Source of the DNA: Candidatus Gastranaerophilales bacterium | GTDB taxonomy: Bacteria; Cyanobacteriota; Vampirovibrionia; Gastranaerophilales; Gastranaerophilaceae | NCBI GenBank assembly: GCA_944323425.1 | Contig: CALUSL010000011.1 | Coordinates: 1 to 59,526, forward strand | Reading direction: 5' to 3' | DNA length: 59,526 nucleotides | Shown: positions 1 through 9,719 of the stretch, in pieces | Numbering within the stretch: position 1 is the stretch's first letter | Layout: each line of letters starts with the position of its first letter | Notes under the pieces: generated by a model | Database searches by the model: none | Told to the model about the DNA's origin: nothing | What the model saw: the letters and a program-made list of their open reading frames with translations, nothing else | Program-made: the position numbers and the translations under genes

Positions 1-227
1 CTTTCTATATACCAGTTGCTATTTCCAAAATGATTAAAGTTCCAATGGAGTTCAAAATAAAAATTAAACTCCAAAGAGTTGTCATCTTTGAAGTTCCAAG
101 AATATTTATTCAATTGTGTTTTGCGGTAGCCTTCAAACGCATCCTGAATTTCTTTGGCAAACTTTATCCTGAATTCAGAATACGGAATATCAAGTGTTTC
201 TTTAGTCAATTTATTTTTCAAAATCAT
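1..227 (-). CDS. Hypothetical protein, C-terminus cut off by the window edge
   Basis: An open frame runs from an ATG at 227 to the first base of the window (75 codons, no stop), so the gene continues outside. The start lies inside the end of the next upstream gene (stop at 211-213), a 17-base overlap typical of translational coupling. The visible protein starts MILKNKLTKETLD and is rich in aromatic residues and Asn in its second half (FYFELHWNFNHFGNSNWY). No family is recognised. With the two genes just upstream it forms a small operon of the kind common in phage-derived or plasmid-derived DNA. Confidence 0.6.
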   Translation of the reverse strand, partial: MILKNKLTKETLDIPYSEFRIKFAKEIQDAFEGYRKTQLNKYSWNFKDDNSLEFNFYFELHWNFNHFGNSNWYIE

Positions 228-411
228 CTTCAAAACCTCTAATGTTATCAAGCTCTATGTTATAGCGTTTGCCGTTTTTATCAACACAAGTTGCAAAATC
301 TACTGTTTTATCGGCAAGTTTGTTTTCCCATAAACAAATCAGCAAACCGATTTCTTGTGTTTTAAGATTCAAAATCTTTGTCCCGTACAACTTGTAATCT
401 TTTTCAACCAT
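211..411 (-). CDS. Small hypothetical protein (66 aa)
   Basis: Short intact frame starting MVEKDYKLYGTK, preceded by AAAGG about seven bases before the ATG. The start is three bases after the stop of the gene at 415-627, and the end overlaps the partial gene at 1-227, so the three are probably translated together. A block near the middle (CVDKNGKRYNIELDNI) resembles CVAPDGERYVFDKNFLI in the upstream neighbour, so the two may be distant paralogues with a small beta-rich fold. No function is recognised. Confidence 0.6.
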   Translation of the reverse strand: MVEKDYKLYGTKILNLKTQEIGLLICLWENKLADKTVDFATCVDKNGKRYNIELDNIRGFEDDFEK

Positions 412-414
412 AGT

Positions 415-627
415 TTAACCTTTCGTTATTGTAATATCAGCGTATATCTCGTCCGGTTTCTTAGGATCAATCAAAAAATTTTTATCAAATACATATCTTT
501 CACCATCCGGTGCAACGCAGCCGACAATATTGGGTTCACCAAAACATAAAACCGTAAACTCTTCGCTATCTTTTTCAAACCAGCCTTTGAGTTTCTTCAA
601 TCTGTACTTTTTACCAATTTCAATCAT
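415..627 (-). CDS. Small hypothetical protein (70 aa)
   Basis: Intact frame starting MIEIGKKYRLKKLKGWF with a good ribosome-binding site (AAAGGAG) upstream of the ATG at 627. It is first in a cluster of three small overlapping or abutting minus-strand genes. The central CVAPDGERY segment resembles one in the next gene. The length and the 'KYRLKKLKGWF' start would suit a small SH3-like or other beta-barrel protein, but this is only an impression. No family recognised. Confidence 0.6.
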   Translation of the reverse strand: MIEIGKKYRLKKLKGWFEKDSEEFTVLCFGEPNIVGCVAPDGERYVFDKNFLIDPKKPDEIYADITITKG

Positions 628-730
628 AGTGTGCTCCTTTCAAGCTACACCATTCATCACTCTTTCTGTGGGAAACATCAAGTGTATACGTATAAAATCG
701 TATCATTTGGACATAATAATTTTGAACACG

Positions 731-763
731 ATTTAAACGGCTTTTAAACACCTTTTAAACGGC
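731..763. repeat. Three tandem 11-bp repeats
   Basis: Three consecutive 11-mers are visible: ATTTAAACGGC (731-741), TTTTAAACACC (742-752) and TTTTAAACGGC (753-763). The period is close to one helical turn, which would put a repeated binding site on one face of the DNA. The array overlaps the last codons of the gene at 755-988 and lies upstream of the three-gene cluster at 1-627. Operator or iteron-like use is an inference. Confidence 0.6.
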
Positions 764-988
764 ATTTGAATTTTCAACTTCTTTTTCGTGGTCAATAAAG
801 AATGCGTTTAGCATATCTGCATCATTTCGCAGGTGCTTAATTACCGGCGCAAGATTGTAGCATTCTTCAATCTCAAGTTGGTTTGCCACAAAATAATCAA
901 TAACAACTGCTGTGTTATAAATATTCTCCGACCACTTGCTTAATTGCTTGAACTCTTTTGGAGTGATATTCAATCCGACTTTTTCCAT
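755..988 (-). CDS. Small hypothetical protein (77 aa)
   Basis: Intact frame starting MEKVGLNITPKEFKQLSKW, with AAAGGAGG a few bases before the ATG. The protein looks all-helical and acidic towards its end (FFIDHEKEVENSNAV). The 128-base gap to the next gene downstream holds an 11-bp tandem repeat and the sequence GTATACGTATA. A similar CGTATAC word occurs just upstream of this gene (1004-1010), so the two transcription units may share an operator. No family recognised. Confidence 0.6.
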   Translation of the reverse strand: MEKVGLNITPKEFKQLSKWSENIYNTAVVIDYFVANQLEIEECYNLAPVIKHLRNDADMLNAFFIDHEKEVENSNAV

Positions 989-1069
989 ACGACCTCCTTT
1001 AACGTGTCGTATACATCACTCAAAGAAAAATAAATGGCAAGTTTTTAGTAAAAATATCTTGCATGATGA

Positions 1070-4000
1070 TTAAGATATTCCGCCAATACCTTTAAATTTA
1101 TCAATGAATTTAGATATTTTTTGAAATACACTTTGCTTCTTCGTTAAATATAAAGGATTGAGGGGACTCATCTTTGGTAAAATTTCATTTAATTCCGTTC
1201 CATTTTCACTGGCATATTCTTTTTTCAAAGAAGACATTATATAACGTTGTGCTGCATCATTATTTAAATTTTCTTCTTGGATTAATGCTTTAATTTCTTC
1301 AGTTTGTTTTTGTTGAGCATACTTAAAAAATGCCTGAATAATACTCACTTTGTCCTCAATATTATCTAAATTTGTTTCATTTATAAATTCAATAACTAAA
1401 CTTTCCTTAGCTCTATTGCCAATACTTGAACGTATTAATCTACGAACATCTTCCACTAAAGACTGTTTATCTTTTTTAGTTTTATTAGCTTCAAAGATTA
1501 GCTCGAGAATATAATCTAAGTTAATTTCTTGCGATTTGAGCAAATCTATTTCAAATACAACATCATTCCAACTAATATCAGATTCGGCATCTTCATTATT
1601 TCGTTGTTGCCTTCGCCATTCACATATATCATTATATGTTGATTTATAATCTTGTATAATCCTGTCAGAAAGTGGCTTTATTTGTTTCATTGCTTCTATT
1701 TGAGCATCATCTAAATAGTATTTTAATTTAAATTCATTAAGAGCTTCTTTATTTGATACGTCTATTTCTTGCATAGCTTTTAGACTTGTAAATTCATCAA
1801 AATTTTGTAAAATATTTTCTACACGAAGATATTCACCAAATAATTTAACAAAGTTCTTTTTATCATTTTCTGTTTCAATGGCTTGTGGATTTGGATATGT
1901 ATTTTTAAGTTCGTTTATTAACTCAATGTAACCTTTGCGAGCTCTACCAGTTATTATATCTTTAAAACCTTGCATATATTCATTATAACTTTTTTCAAGT
2001 ACCACGTGCTTTGTATTTGAATCTCCAAATAATTTGATTGCATCTATAGTTGGTTTTTCTAAATCCCTAAAAGTTATAATATTTCCAAATGATTTTGTCG
2101 CATCATAAATTCTATTAGTTCTAGAATATGCCTGAATCAGTCCATGGTATCTTAGATTTTTATCAACAAATAATGTATTTAATGTTTGCGCATCAAATCC
2201 TGTTAAAAACATTCCAACTACTATAATTAAATCAATTTCTTGGGTTTTTACTCGTTTAGACAAGTCTCTATAATAATTTTGAAAAGATTTGCCATCAACA
2301 CCATAATTAGTTTTAAATAAAAAATTATAATCATCAATAGCAGATTTTAGAAATTCTTTTGAACTACTATCTAGTGCAGTTGGTTCAAATGTCTCATCTT
2401 GTATTTCTCCAATTGCATTTTGTTCTTCATTGGGTGCAAAAGAAAAAATTGTAGCGACTTTGATTGGTTTTTCTAAATCTTTTTGTAATTTTTTAAAAGA
2501 TTCATAATATAATTTTGCTGCATCTACACTACTTACTGCAAACATTGCATTAAACCCTTTACCACCAACTTGTTGCCTATGGGTCTTTTTGTTAAAGTTA
2601 TTTAAAATATATTGCGTAATTTCTTTTATGCGTTCAGGATGCAAAAACGCTTTTTTGTTTTCTGCTGCTGATAATTTTTTTTCGTCCTGTTCTTTTTCAT
2701 ATTTGTGAAATTTTGGGCGAACATTATTATAATCTACTTTGAATTTTAATACTTTTTCATCTCTAATTGCGTCTGTAATAACATAAGAATGAAGTTCCCT
2801 ACCAAAAACACTTGCAGTTGTTTCGCTACCTAGAGCATTTTCTGGGAAAATAGGAGTTCCAGTAAATCCAAATTGATAAAACTTTTTAAATTTTTTCTTT
2901 AAATTTTTCTGAGCTTCTCCGAATTGTGAACGATGAGCCTCATCAAATATAAAAACGACTTGTTTGTCATAAATATCTAAATCATTTTCACATTTCATTA
3001 AATTATTTAATTTTTGAATTGTTGTTACAACAATTTTATTATCATCTTTTTCTAAATTTCTTTTTAAACCGGCAGTGTTATCTGAACCATTTACACTATC
3101 CGGAGAAAATCGTTGATATTCTTTCATCGTTTGAAAATCTAAATCTTTTCTATCAACAACAAATAAAACTTTATCAATAAAATCAAGTTCAGTTGCTAAT
3201 CTTGCCGCTTTAAAACTGGTTAATGTTTTACCTGAACCTGTAGTATGCCAAATATATCCACCACTTTCGGTTTTACTCCATTTTTTAGCTTCGTATGAAC
3301 TTTTTATTTTCCATAAAATACGTTCTGTTGCAGCAATTTGGTATGGTCTCATTATTAATAATGTATTATTGGTGTCAAAAACGCAATATTTTAAAAGAAT
3401 ACTTAATAATGTATTTTTTTGAAAAAATGTTGCAGTAAAATCTTTTAAGTCTTTTATCAAAGAGTTATCTGATTTTGCCCAATTCATTGTAAAATCAAAA
3501 CTGTTTTTATCACGTTTTGTTGTATTTGCAAAATAACGAGTATTTGTGCCATTTGAAATAACAAACATTTGCAAATATTTGTATAATGAATTTTCTGAAT
3601 TAAAACTTTCCTTGCTGTATCTATGAATTTGATTAAAAGCTTCGCTAATAGCGACACCTCTCTTTTTTAACTCAATTTGAACTAATGGTAAGCCATTAAC
3701 AAGAATTGTTACATCATAACGATTAGATTGTGTACCAGTTTGTTCAAACTGGTTGATAACTTGAACTTTATTTCTAATAATATTTTTTTTATCAAACAAA
3801 TATATATTTTCAATATGACCATCATCAAAAACAAAATCATAAATATAATCATCGTGAACTTTTCGTGTTTTTTCTATTATAGAATCATTTGCTTTATCAA
3901 TATATTCACTACAAAAACGCATCCATTCATCGTTTGAAAAAGTTGTTTTATTTAAATTTTCAATTTGAGTTCTTAAATTATTCAACATACTTTCTGTTGA

Positions 4001-4168
4001 ATCAATGTCTTTTCTATATTCATATCCTTGATTTATCAAATCGTTTATAAGTTCTTTTTCCAGTTCTGCTTCAGTTTGATATGATTCTGAAGAATTAATA
4101 ATATTTGTATATTTATCTAATACGATAAAATTATTAGATTCTATAATTGGAGTTATATTATTGGGCAT
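1070..4168 (-). CDS. hsdR: Type I restriction enzyme, R subunit (HsdR, EcoR124I/prr-like)
   Basis: Motor and nuclease subunit of a type I restriction enzyme. It translocates DNA with ATP and cuts unmodified DNA away from the recognition site. The 1,032 residues match the usual EcoR124I-type length. The N-terminal PD-(D/E)XK nuclease is visible as D152 (NRYDVTIL) with E166 and K168 (QIELKK). The superfamily 2 translocase has Walker A TGSGKT near residues 310-315, [10 protein letters not shown], and the later GFTGTP and YSRTNR motifs. It starts with a good site (GGGAGGAAAG) and overlaps the end of prrC by 11 bases. It is the last gene of the operon hsdM, HEPN-like gene, hsdS, prrC, hsdR. It appears intact. 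Confidence 0.95.
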   Translation of the reverse strand: MPNNITPIIESNNFIVLDKYTNIINSSESYQTEAELEKELINDLINQGYEYRKDIDSTESMLNNLRTQIENLNKTTFSNDEWMRFCSEYIDKANDSIIEKTRKVHDDYIYDFVFDDGHIENIYLFDKKNIIRNKVQVINQFEQTGTQSNRYDVTILVNGLPLVQIELKKRGVAISEAFNQIHRYSKESFNSENSLYKYLQMFVISNGTNTRYFANTTKRDKNSFDFTMNWAKSDNSLIKDLKDFTATFFQKNTLLSILLKYCVFDTNNTLLIMRPYQIAATERILWKIKSSYEAKKWSKTESGGYIWHTTGSGKTLTSFKAARLATELDFIDKVLFVVDRKDLDFQTMKEYQRFSPDSVNGSDNTAGLKRNLEKDDNKIVVTTIQKLNNLMKCENDLDIYDKQVVFIFDEAHRSQFGEAQKNLKKKFKKFYQFGFTGTPIFPENALGSETTASVFGRELHSYVITDAIRDEKVLKFKVDYNNVRPKFHKYEKEQDEKKLSAAENKKAFLHPERIKEITQYILNNFNKKTHRQQVGGKGFNAMFAVSSVDAAKLYYESFKKLQKDLEKPIKVATIFSFAPNEEQNAIGEIQDETFEPTALDSSSKEFLKSAIDDYNFLFKTNYGVDGKSFQNYYRDLSKRVKTQEIDLIIVVGMFLTGFDAQTLNTLFVDKNLRYHGLIQAYSRTNRIYDATKSFGNIITFRDLEKPTIDAIKLFGDSNTKHVVLEKSYNEYMQGFKDIITGRARKGYIELINELKNTYPNPQAIETENDKKNFVKLFGEYLRVENILQNFDEFTSLKAMQEIDVSNKEALNEFKLKYYLDDAQIEAMKQIKPLSDRIIQDYKSTYNDICEWRRQQRNNEDAESDISWNDVVFEIDLLKSQEINLDYILELIFEANKTKKDKQSLVEDVRRLIRSSIGNRAKESLVIEFINETNLDNIEDKVSIIQAFFKYAQQKQTEEIKALIQEENLNNDAAQRYIMSSLKKEYASENGTELNEILPKMSPLNPLYLTKKQSVFQKISKFIDKFKGIGGIS

Positions 4169-5354
4169 TACTTTCCTCCCTTTGCGTTTTTGAATTATCT
4201 GTTATTTTTATATTATAAATTTCATTAACTTTTTTTATTAAATATTCTAAAACTCTTTTATCACTATCATTAATTATATAAGTTTCTTCTGCTGAATGTT
4301 TAGAATGGCTTGAAATATTTATAATTCTTCTTTCATATGGGTTTGTTTTATCTTCAGGGTTCTTAGGCAATAAATCAGCCCAATTTTCTCTACCCAAAAA
4401 TGTTGATGTTTTCTCTAATATATTTCTTAGGTAGTTAAAATGACATTTGTGTATTTCTCCTGTTTTAATTGCTTTTTCAAGTTCTTTTTTTAGAAATAAA
4501 TGATAAGAAAAGGGTGAGTCATTTTTTTGATTTTCTAATTCAAATGTCCCATCTTCTAATTTTTTCAAGATATATTTTTTAGATTTTTCGTTTTTAAATT
4601 CATTGTATAAAACATTATAAAATAACGGATTATGTGTAGTAATTATAAATTTCAAATTTGATTTACTTGATTTTATTAGTCCCGCTAAATCAACGGCAAG
4701 TTCAATTAAATGATTTTCATCCAAAGATGTAACAGGATCATCGATAAAAATGTATTCTAAATCATTAAATTGGTCAGATTCTCTTTCTTCTACTTCTGAA
4801 ATATTTAATTCCTCAATTACTTGTTCAAATATGCTATAAAATACACACCAAATAAATAGACTTTCTTCTCCCTTTGATATTTTTATATTATTAGAACTTG
4901 TATCATCACCTTTTTTATAAGAAAACGTAACTTCATTACCTTCTGGATTAAACAATGGCATTAATTTGTTATTGTTAACATAATTTTGAAACTTTTCTAT
5001 GATAGAATCTCTTTTACCTTGTTCATTTAAAATCCAATTTGTAAAATTATTATTTTGTATTTTTAATTTGGGCTCTGCATTATTTTCTATATCATTATCC
5101 CAATAGAACAAATCTTCAGTATATGCACTATAATACAAAATTTTGCGTTTTGGATTTTCTTTTTCATCTTCTTCATTGGTATCAATATCAGGATAAATTA
5201 GTTTTTGAAACTCTTTAGAAAGTCTTGTTTTGCCGGTTCCATTAAAAGCAAAAATAAGTTGAACTTTTATATCATATTCTTTTGCTTCTTTTTGCGGAAT
5301 TTTTTCTTTAGTATTTTTTAAATTTCTAGCAATTTCTACTAATGTTTCTGGCAT
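4158..5354 (-). CDS. prrC: PrrC-type anticodon nuclease
   Basis: Homologue of PrrC, the tRNA-Lys anticodon nuclease kept silent by its partner type IC restriction enzyme and released when phage T4 disables that enzyme. The protein is 398 aa (PrrC 396). The N-terminal ABC-type ATPase shows Walker A FNGTGKT, a signature-like ISKGEES and Walker [16 protein letters not shown], plus the PrrC-specific [10 protein letters not shown]. The C-terminal nuclease keeps the Arg-x3-Glu pair (R310, E314 in LRNILEK) and a His 40 residues later (H350, ISSHSKHS), matching R320/E324/H356 of PrrC with a short insertion. The ATG at 5354 follows GAGG and overlaps the hsdS stop (TAATG). Position between hsdS and hsdR is as in the classical prr locus. 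Substrate tRNA is inferred. Confidence 0.88.
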   Translation of the reverse strand: MPETLVEIARNLKNTKEKIPQKEAKEYDIKVQLIFAFNGTGKTRLSKEFQKLIYPDIDTNEEDEKENPKRKILYYSAYTEDLFYWDNDIENNAEPKLKIQNNNFTNWILNEQGKRDSIIEKFQNYVNNNKLMPLFNPEGNEVTFSYKKGDDTSSNNIKISKGEESLFIWCVFYSIFEQVIEELNISEVEERESDQFNDLEYIFIDDPVTSLDENHLIELAVDLAGLIKSSKSNLKFIITTHNPLFYNVLYNEFKNEKSKKYILKKLEDGTFELENQKNDSPFSYHLFLKKELEKAIKTGEIHKCHFNYLRNILEKTSTFLGRENWADLLPKNPEDKTNPYERRIINISSHSKHSAEETYIINDSDKRVLEYLIKKVNEIYNIKITDNSKTQREESNAQ

Positions 5355-6532
5355 TAACAAACCTCGCTATTCTTTGATTTAAAAGTTAAAAGTTTATCCC
5401 TGTAATATTTATATTGTTTTTGACGTGCTTCAATCTCAGCAGGAAGCCCTATTGATATGTCATTACAAAGTAATTCAAACTTGTCTAATATATCAGCTAT
5501 ATGCTGTTGTTCTTCCATTGTTGGCAGTATTATGTCAAAGTCTCTAAGCCAACCTGTGTTTAAGTTTACTTTTGCTGCCCCATGTACGTTTTTACGAACT
5601 TGCGACCAAAACAAATCGGTATTCATCCAATGTCTAACATACCTATTCAGAAGTCTGTCCTTATTAACTCTCAGGTATCCTAAACTTACGAACATACATA
5701 AGTCCTCATCAGTATCAACTATGACTGGATGCCCCAAATTAGAACCTACTCTTGTAAATAAGACATCACCCCTTTTGGGCTTTGCATTGGACGTGCTTTT
5801 TTCATATTCTTCTCTTGAAATATACTTGACATTTGTTAAATCAAGATAGTCTTTAGAAGTATTTTGAGCTGATATAAACTTCACACCATTTTCAACATAA
5901 GTTGGTGTATATGTTAATCCTAAATATATGTCAGCAACTTCATTTAATTTTACCGTGTTATAAGACATTTTTGTTATGTACTTATCTCTATAATACTCAT
6001 ACTGTTTTTTTCTCGCTGTAAGCTCTGCTGTAAGCTCTGCTGTAAGCTCTGTGAAATTGTCAAGTATCCTGACAATTTCACGCTGCACCTCCATAGGAGG
6101 TACAGGAATAGTAAACTTAGAATATTTTTCTATCCATTGTCGTGAATGGTCTACTGGAATGTATTTTATGGTCTGTATTGTGTGATACAAGTATCTTATA
6201 TTGAATTTATTATTATCTCTTGGAGTCAAAAGTTTCATAGCAGAAGACTTAACTTTGAACTTAAAATCCACCCATTTATTAGCTGTGGTAAAGTCGTCAA
6301 ATATTATAACTGGATTGTCTTTACTGGCATGATAAATTCCGCTTGTTTCATTGGTGTAACCCAGTATAAAGGTCTGTCCTGCTGTTAATACAGGTGTATC
6401 AAAAGTATTATCATAATCAGTGCTTTTAACTATGTACTTAGTAGGTTGTTCATACTTCAAAGTTTCTTCTAATGGTAAATACTCAACCCCTTTAGGACAA
6501 AGTGTTTGTATCAGTTCATCAAGTTTACTCAT
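5354..6532 (-). CDS. hsdS: Type I restriction specificity subunit (HsdS)
   Basis: Sets the split DNA target of the restriction-modification complex. There are two target-recognition domains: residues ~1-150, ending in the conserved [18 protein letters not shown], and ~185-340, ending in [17 protein letters not shown]. Each is followed by a helical spacer with the repeated [12 protein letters not shown] / [12 protein letters not shown] motif. The central spacer contains a tandem ELTA repeat, the same device that sets spacer length in EcoR124I/II. The start overlaps the end of the HEPN-like gene by eight bases, and the stop overlaps the prrC start. Both domains look intact, so the subunit should be functional. 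The DNA target cannot be read from sequence. Confidence 0.93.
   Translation of the reverse strand: MSKLDELIQTLCPKGVEYLPLEETLKYEQPTKYIVKSTDYDNTFDTPVLTAGQTFILGYTNETSGIYHASKDNPVIIFDDFTTANKWVDFKFKVKSSAMKLLTPRDNNKFNIRYLYHTIQTIKYIPVDHSRQWIEKYSKFTIPVPPMEVQREIVRILDNFTELTAELTAELTARKKQYEYYRDKYITKMSYNTVKLNEVADIYLGLTYTPTYVENGVKFISAQNTSKDYLDLTNVKYISREEYEKSTSNAKPKRGDVLFTRVGSNLGHPVIVDTDEDLCMFVSLGYLRVNKDRLLNRYVRHWMNTDLFWSQVRKNVHGAAKVNLNTGWLRDFDIILPTMEEQQHIADILDKFELLCNDISIGLPAEIEARQKQYKYYRDKLLTFKSKNSEVC
6015..6050 (-). repeat. Three 12-bp repeats encoding TAEL units inside hsdS
   Basis: GCTGTAAGCTCT occurs three times in a row on the plus strand (6015-6026, 6027-6038, 6039-6050). On the coding strand this encodes the repeating ELTA tetrapeptide of the central HsdS spacer, around residues 161-173. 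In the EcoR124I/EcoR124II pair, two against three TAEL copies change the gap in the recognition site by one base pair. Slippage here keeps frame and could switch specificity. Confidence 0.9.
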
Positions 6533-7037
6533 TACAAACCTCTAATTCTTTCAACAAACTACTGTTATATTGTGCTTGTTGTTTTAACACTTCATTATGT
6601 AGTGATAAAAGTTTCTGTCGTGTTTTATCAAGCACAAGTCTATTACAAAAACCCTTATCAGTCATAGAGTCATGAGTTTTTCTATCACATGATGCTCTAT
6701 CATCTAACATAAGGTCTCCTTTATCTGTCAAAGCCACAAATGAATGACACAGGGCATCTCTAAGTCTGCCTAATGTCATACCTGATAAGCTACCGTCTTT
6801 GAATTGCACCTTAGTAAATACTTTGTTTATATCAAGTTTAGGGATTTTATAACTTTCATTTGGTGTGTCTAACTGAGAGTTAGTTATATATGGAATTAAC
6901 ATATACATAGCAAGTAATTCTCTTATTTCTCTTACATTAAGAGGGTTTTCACCCATTAAAAGACTTACAGCTATTTGAGACATTGTAGTAGCGTGACAAT
7001 TATAACTTAGTATATTTTCAAGTTCTTCTCTATCCAT
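6525..7037 (-). CDS. HEPN-like protein inside the type I restriction operon
   Basis: A 170-residue, mostly helical protein between hsdM and hsdS: three bases after the hsdM stop and overlapping the hsdS start by eight bases. The stretch GRLRDALCHSF contains R93-x4-H98, the Rx4-6H signature of HEPN RNases, in the usual context of a helix starting L-R-x-A-L. This suggests an RNase or a HEPN-type antitoxin/scaffold. No clear nucleotidyltransferase partner is present. The classical prr locus has no gene here, so this is an added member. The family assignment rests on one motif plus helical character and is tentative; the gene itself is secure from its tight coupling. Confidence 0.6.
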   Translation of the reverse strand: MDREELENILSYNCHATTMSQIAVSLLMGENPLNVREIRELLAMYMLIPYITNSQLDTPNESYKIPKLDINKVFTKVQFKDGSLSGMTLGRLRDALCHSFVALTDKGDLMLDDRASCDRKTHDSMTDKGFCNRLVLDKTRQKLLSLHNEVLKQQAQYNSSLLKELEVCNE

Positions 7038-7040
7038 GAA

Positions 7041-8597
7041 TTATGATCCGACCTCGATTTCAGCTACTATTTTGTCTATTTCTGTTCTTAGCTGAGCTTC
7101 TCTTTCAACGATTCTTGCTATCTCTTTATTGAGTTCTGTGATGTCAATAACTTCTCTTGTATCTTCCTGCTCAACATAAGTAGATACAGATAAATTATAA
7201 TCATTTTTGTCTGCGATATAATCATTATCAACTATTTTGGAAACATACTTTACATCTTTTTTCTCCATAAAGTATTTAATAATTGAATCAATATGCTCTG
7301 GATTGAGTACATTATTATTTGTTTCTTTACTATAGAAATTTTCAGAAGTTGCATCTATAAATTGTGTTTTAGTTTCAGTTTTGTGTTTTGATAAAACTAA
7401 AATATTTACAGCAATAGATGTCCCATAAAATAAATTAGATGGTAATGCAATAATGGTTTCAACATAATTATTATCTATCAGATATTTTCTAATTTTTTGT
7501 TCAGCACCACCCCTATAAAATATACCAGGAAAGCAAACAATAGCAGCACGCCCTTTACTAGATAAATAACTTAAAGAATGTAATACAAAAGCAAAATCAG
7601 CTTTTGATTTTGGTGCCAATACACCAGCAGGAGCATATCTATCGTCATTTATAAGGGTAGGATCGTCACTACCAATCCAATTTATTGAATAAGGGGGATT
7701 TGAAACAATTGCATCAAAAGGTTTATCATTTTTAAAATATGGATTTAATAAAGTATTACCAAGTGCAATATTAAATTTATCATAATTTATATTATGTAAA
7801 AACATATTCATACGAGCCAAATTTTGAGTTGTATTATTTATTTCTTGTCCCCAAAAACCGTCTTCAATAATATGTTCATCAAATTGTTTTTTTGCTTGCA
7901 ATAATAAAGAACCCGAACCTGCTGCAGGGTCATAAATTTTATTTACCTTTGTTTGACCTTCAATTGCTAATCTTGAAATTAACTTAGAAACTGATTGTGG
8001 AGTAAAAAATTCTCCCCCAGATTTACCTGCATTTGCGGCATAATTTGAAATTAAAAATTCATAAGCATCTCCAAATAAATCAATCTCATTATTTTCAAAT
8101 TTACCAAATTGTAAATCATTAACACCTTTTAATACAGCAGCAAGTCTTGAATTACGTTCTTTTACAGTATTACCCAACCGTCTACTAGTAGTATCAAAAT
8201 CCGCAAATAACCCTTTTATGGCATCTTGTGAAGGATAACCTTCTGCAGAGCTTTCTATTGAATTAAAAATAGAAGCGATATCTGTATTAAGATTTTCATT
8301 TTTATTTGCATTTAACACAATGTTTTCAAAAAGTTGACTTGGATATATAAAATATCCTTTTGTCTTTATTGCATCATCTTTAATTTCATCAGTGATTTTA
8401 TCGTCAGGGAATTTTGCATAGTTAATAGATTCATCCCCGGCTTCCATATAAGCTTTAAAATTTTCACTAATAAATCTATAGAACAATGTACCAAGTACAT
8501 ATTGCTTGAAATCCCAACCATCAACAGCACCTCTAACTTCATTAGCGATTTGCCAGATTCTACGTTGAAGTTCTCTACGTTGTTCCTCACTAGACAT
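7041..8597 (-). CDS. hsdM: Type I restriction DNA methyltransferase (HsdM)
   Basis: N6-adenine methyltransferase subunit; with HsdS it protects host DNA and is required for restriction. The 518 residues match EcoR124I HsdM (520). Domain order is normal: N-terminal helical region ([21 protein letters not shown]), the S-adenosylmethionine motif [11 protein letters not shown], the catalytic NPPY motif (SNPPYSINW) and a C-terminal coiled coil that contacts HsdS. I chose the ATG at 8597 because GAGGA lies seven bases upstream and the protein then begins [13 protein letters not shown]; a longer reading to 8630 has no such site. It is the first gene of the five-gene operon, transcribed from around 8650. 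Confidence 0.95.
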   Translation of the reverse strand: MSSEEQRRELQRRIWQIANEVRGAVDGWDFKQYVLGTLFYRFISENFKAYMEAGDESINYAKFPDDKITDEIKDDAIKTKGYFIYPSQLFENIVLNANKNENLNTDIASIFNSIESSAEGYPSQDAIKGLFADFDTTSRRLGNTVKERNSRLAAVLKGVNDLQFGKFENNEIDLFGDAYEFLISNYAANAGKSGGEFFTPQSVSKLISRLAIEGQTKVNKIYDPAAGSGSLLLQAKKQFDEHIIEDGFWGQEINNTTQNLARMNMFLHNINYDKFNIALGNTLLNPYFKNDKPFDAIVSNPPYSINWIGSDDPTLINDDRYAPAGVLAPKSKADFAFVLHSLSYLSSKGRAAIVCFPGIFYRGGAEQKIRKYLIDNNYVETIIALPSNLFYGTSIAVNILVLSKHKTETKTQFIDATSENFYSKETNNNVLNPEHIDSIIKYFMEKKDVKYVSKIVDNDYIADKNDYNLSVSTYVEQEDTREVIDITELNKEIARIVEREAQLRTEIDKIVAEIEVGS

Positions 8598-8633
8598 AAT
8601 AAATTCCTCATTGCATGCAACTTTATACATTTA

Positions 8634-8659
8634 TGGTAAAATACCACCAGTTTATTATA
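8634..8659 (-). promoter_or_regulatory. Possible hsdM promoter -10 box with a dyad
   Basis: On the minus strand a TATAAT hexamer lies at 8659-8654, about 55 bases before the hsdM ATG. No good -35 box is visible. Just downstream is a perfect dyad, TGGTA-AAA-TACCA (8634-8646), where a repressor would block transcription. A role in controlling the operon, perhaps through the small HTH protein at 9247-9513, is inference. Confidence 0.4.
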
Positions 8660-8699
8660 TCATGAATATGAGAATCATTTTTTTGTAGAAAAATTAATA

Positions 8700-9238
8700 C
8701 TATAAATAAAAATTCATATAACTTTCATCAATAATATCTTGCTCGATGCCGATGTAGCGGAGGGTGATGGCAGAATAGGAATGGTTAAAAATCTTCTGCA
8801 GAAGTTCAATATTATCAAATTGTTTGTAATGGTGGTATCCAAAGGTTTTGCGTAGCGAATGTGTGCCGATTTTGTCTTGTAGATTCAATGTTTTTGCAGC
8901 CTTATTTAAAATTCTGTATGCTTGGTTTCGATCAAGCCTGTTTCCTTGTTGCGTAATAAATAACGCTTCATCTTCCGGACGGCCTTTTACAAAATCTTCA
9001 AGCACAACTTTTGGTTCCGGATTTAACGGAAAACGCTTGTTTTTCTTCATCTTTTTCTCTTTGATTTCGACAAAATCTCACCCTTAACATCCCCGACATC
9101 TAGTTTCAAAATATCAGAAATCCTGAGTCCGCAATTTATCCCGAAAATAAAAAGCACAAGATCTCGCTTTTTGCGTTTCAAAACCGTCTTCATTTTCTCA
9201 ATATCCTCTCTATTCCTTATCGGTTTGACAATATTCAT
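8700..9238 (-). pseudogene. Tyrosine recombinase/integrase, broken by a frameshift
   Basis: Two adjoining frames make one phage-type tyrosine recombinase catalytic domain. The first (9238-9047) has LFIFGINCGLRISDILKL, with the first catalytic Arg. The second (9050-8700) has THSLRKTFGYHHYK (the HxxR box) and IFNHSYSAITLRYIG, with the nucleophile Tyr. They meet out of frame. One extra T in the coding-strand run opposite 9072-9075 would restore a continuous GEIFVEIKEKK sequence leading into KNKRFPLNP. The protein would be about 180 aa, lacking an arm-binding domain. Either it is a decayed integrase or there is a single-base sequencing error in a homopolymer. Confidence 0.8.
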
Positions 9239-9246
9239 ACTCCCTC

Positions 9247-9513
9247 CTATATCACAAAATAGTCTACCCCTAAGTTGTATTTCACAAAAAACTCAAAAAC
9301 CTTGCTATATCTTTCGCCTGTAATGAGTTTTGAAACGTAGCTTTCGGTCATTTTGAGTCTTTTTGCAAGTTTCTTTTGCGTAAATTCTTTTTGCCGCAAA
9401 GCGAACCGTATCGCAAGTTCCCGCCTATATAAAAATACGCTCTTTGTCTTTGCCAAATTTTCATCAGCACGTTGCTTAATATAATCAATGCTTTGTAGCT
9501 CTTTTTTCTTCAT
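9247..9513 (-). CDS. Small Xre/Cro-type HTH DNA-binding protein
   Basis: An 88-residue protein with a clear helix-turn-helix near its centre (FTQKKLAKRLKMTESYVSKL), as in phage-repressor and antitoxin families. The ATG at 9513 has GGAGG at ideal spacing; the frame could extend ten codons further up but without such a site. It is divergent from the Mu-type transposase, with about 200 bases of dyad-rich DNA between them. That is the layout of a phage repressor facing its early operon, so it may repress the transposase. Alternatively it belongs with the recombinase fragment just downstream on the same strand. Confidence 0.8.
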   Translation of the reverse strand: MKKKELQSIDYIKQRADENLAKTKSVFLYRRELAIRFALRQKEFTQKKLAKRLKMTESYVSKLITGERYSKVFEFFVKYNLGVDYFVI

Positions 9514-9574
9514 AAAAACCTCCGAAATATTCTGGGGAAACACATCTAAGCCTGCCAGCAGGCTTTTGTTCGGC

Positions 9575-9613
9575 GCCGTAAGTGAGTAAAAACAAGTTTT
9601 TCTCGTTTACGGC
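9575..9613. repeat. Long hairpin between the HTH gene and the transposase
   Basis: GCCGTAA at 9575-9581 pairs with TTACGGC at 9607-9613, and the pairing continues inwards with two wobbles through GAG/CTC and an A-run against a T-run. This gives a stem of about 12 bp plus a weaker extension. It sits next to a shorter inverted repeat, AGCCTGC/GCAGGCT (9549-9564). It could be a transcription barrier or part of the transposon end. No T-run follows, so a simple terminator is less likely. Confidence 0.5.
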
Positions 9614-9628
9614 TTTCTCACAATAACT

Positions 9629-9708
9629 CTGTTTCCGAGAAACATCAAGTCCTTAAATTTTTGTGTCTGAATGATACAAAGTTACTCGGAAACAGTTCCA
9701 ATTTAAGG
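9629..9708. repeat. Two interleaved inverted repeats at the left end of the Mu-type element
   Basis: CTGTTTCCGAG (9629-9639) is the perfect inverse of CTCGGAAACAG (9685-9695), and CCTTAAATT (9651-9659) is the inverse of AATTTAAGG (9700-9708). The CTCGGAAA core recurs at the other end of the element (14797-14830). These are good candidates for transposase end-binding sites, or operators for the divergent HTH regulator. Confidence 0.6.
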
Positions 9709-9719
9709 TCGGAAGAGTG

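Noticed and set aside
8366-8647. A 93-codon minus-strand ORF overlapping the hsdM start
   Set aside because: A frame-shifted shadow of the HsdM N-terminus; hsdM itself has the ribosome-binding site and the family motifs.
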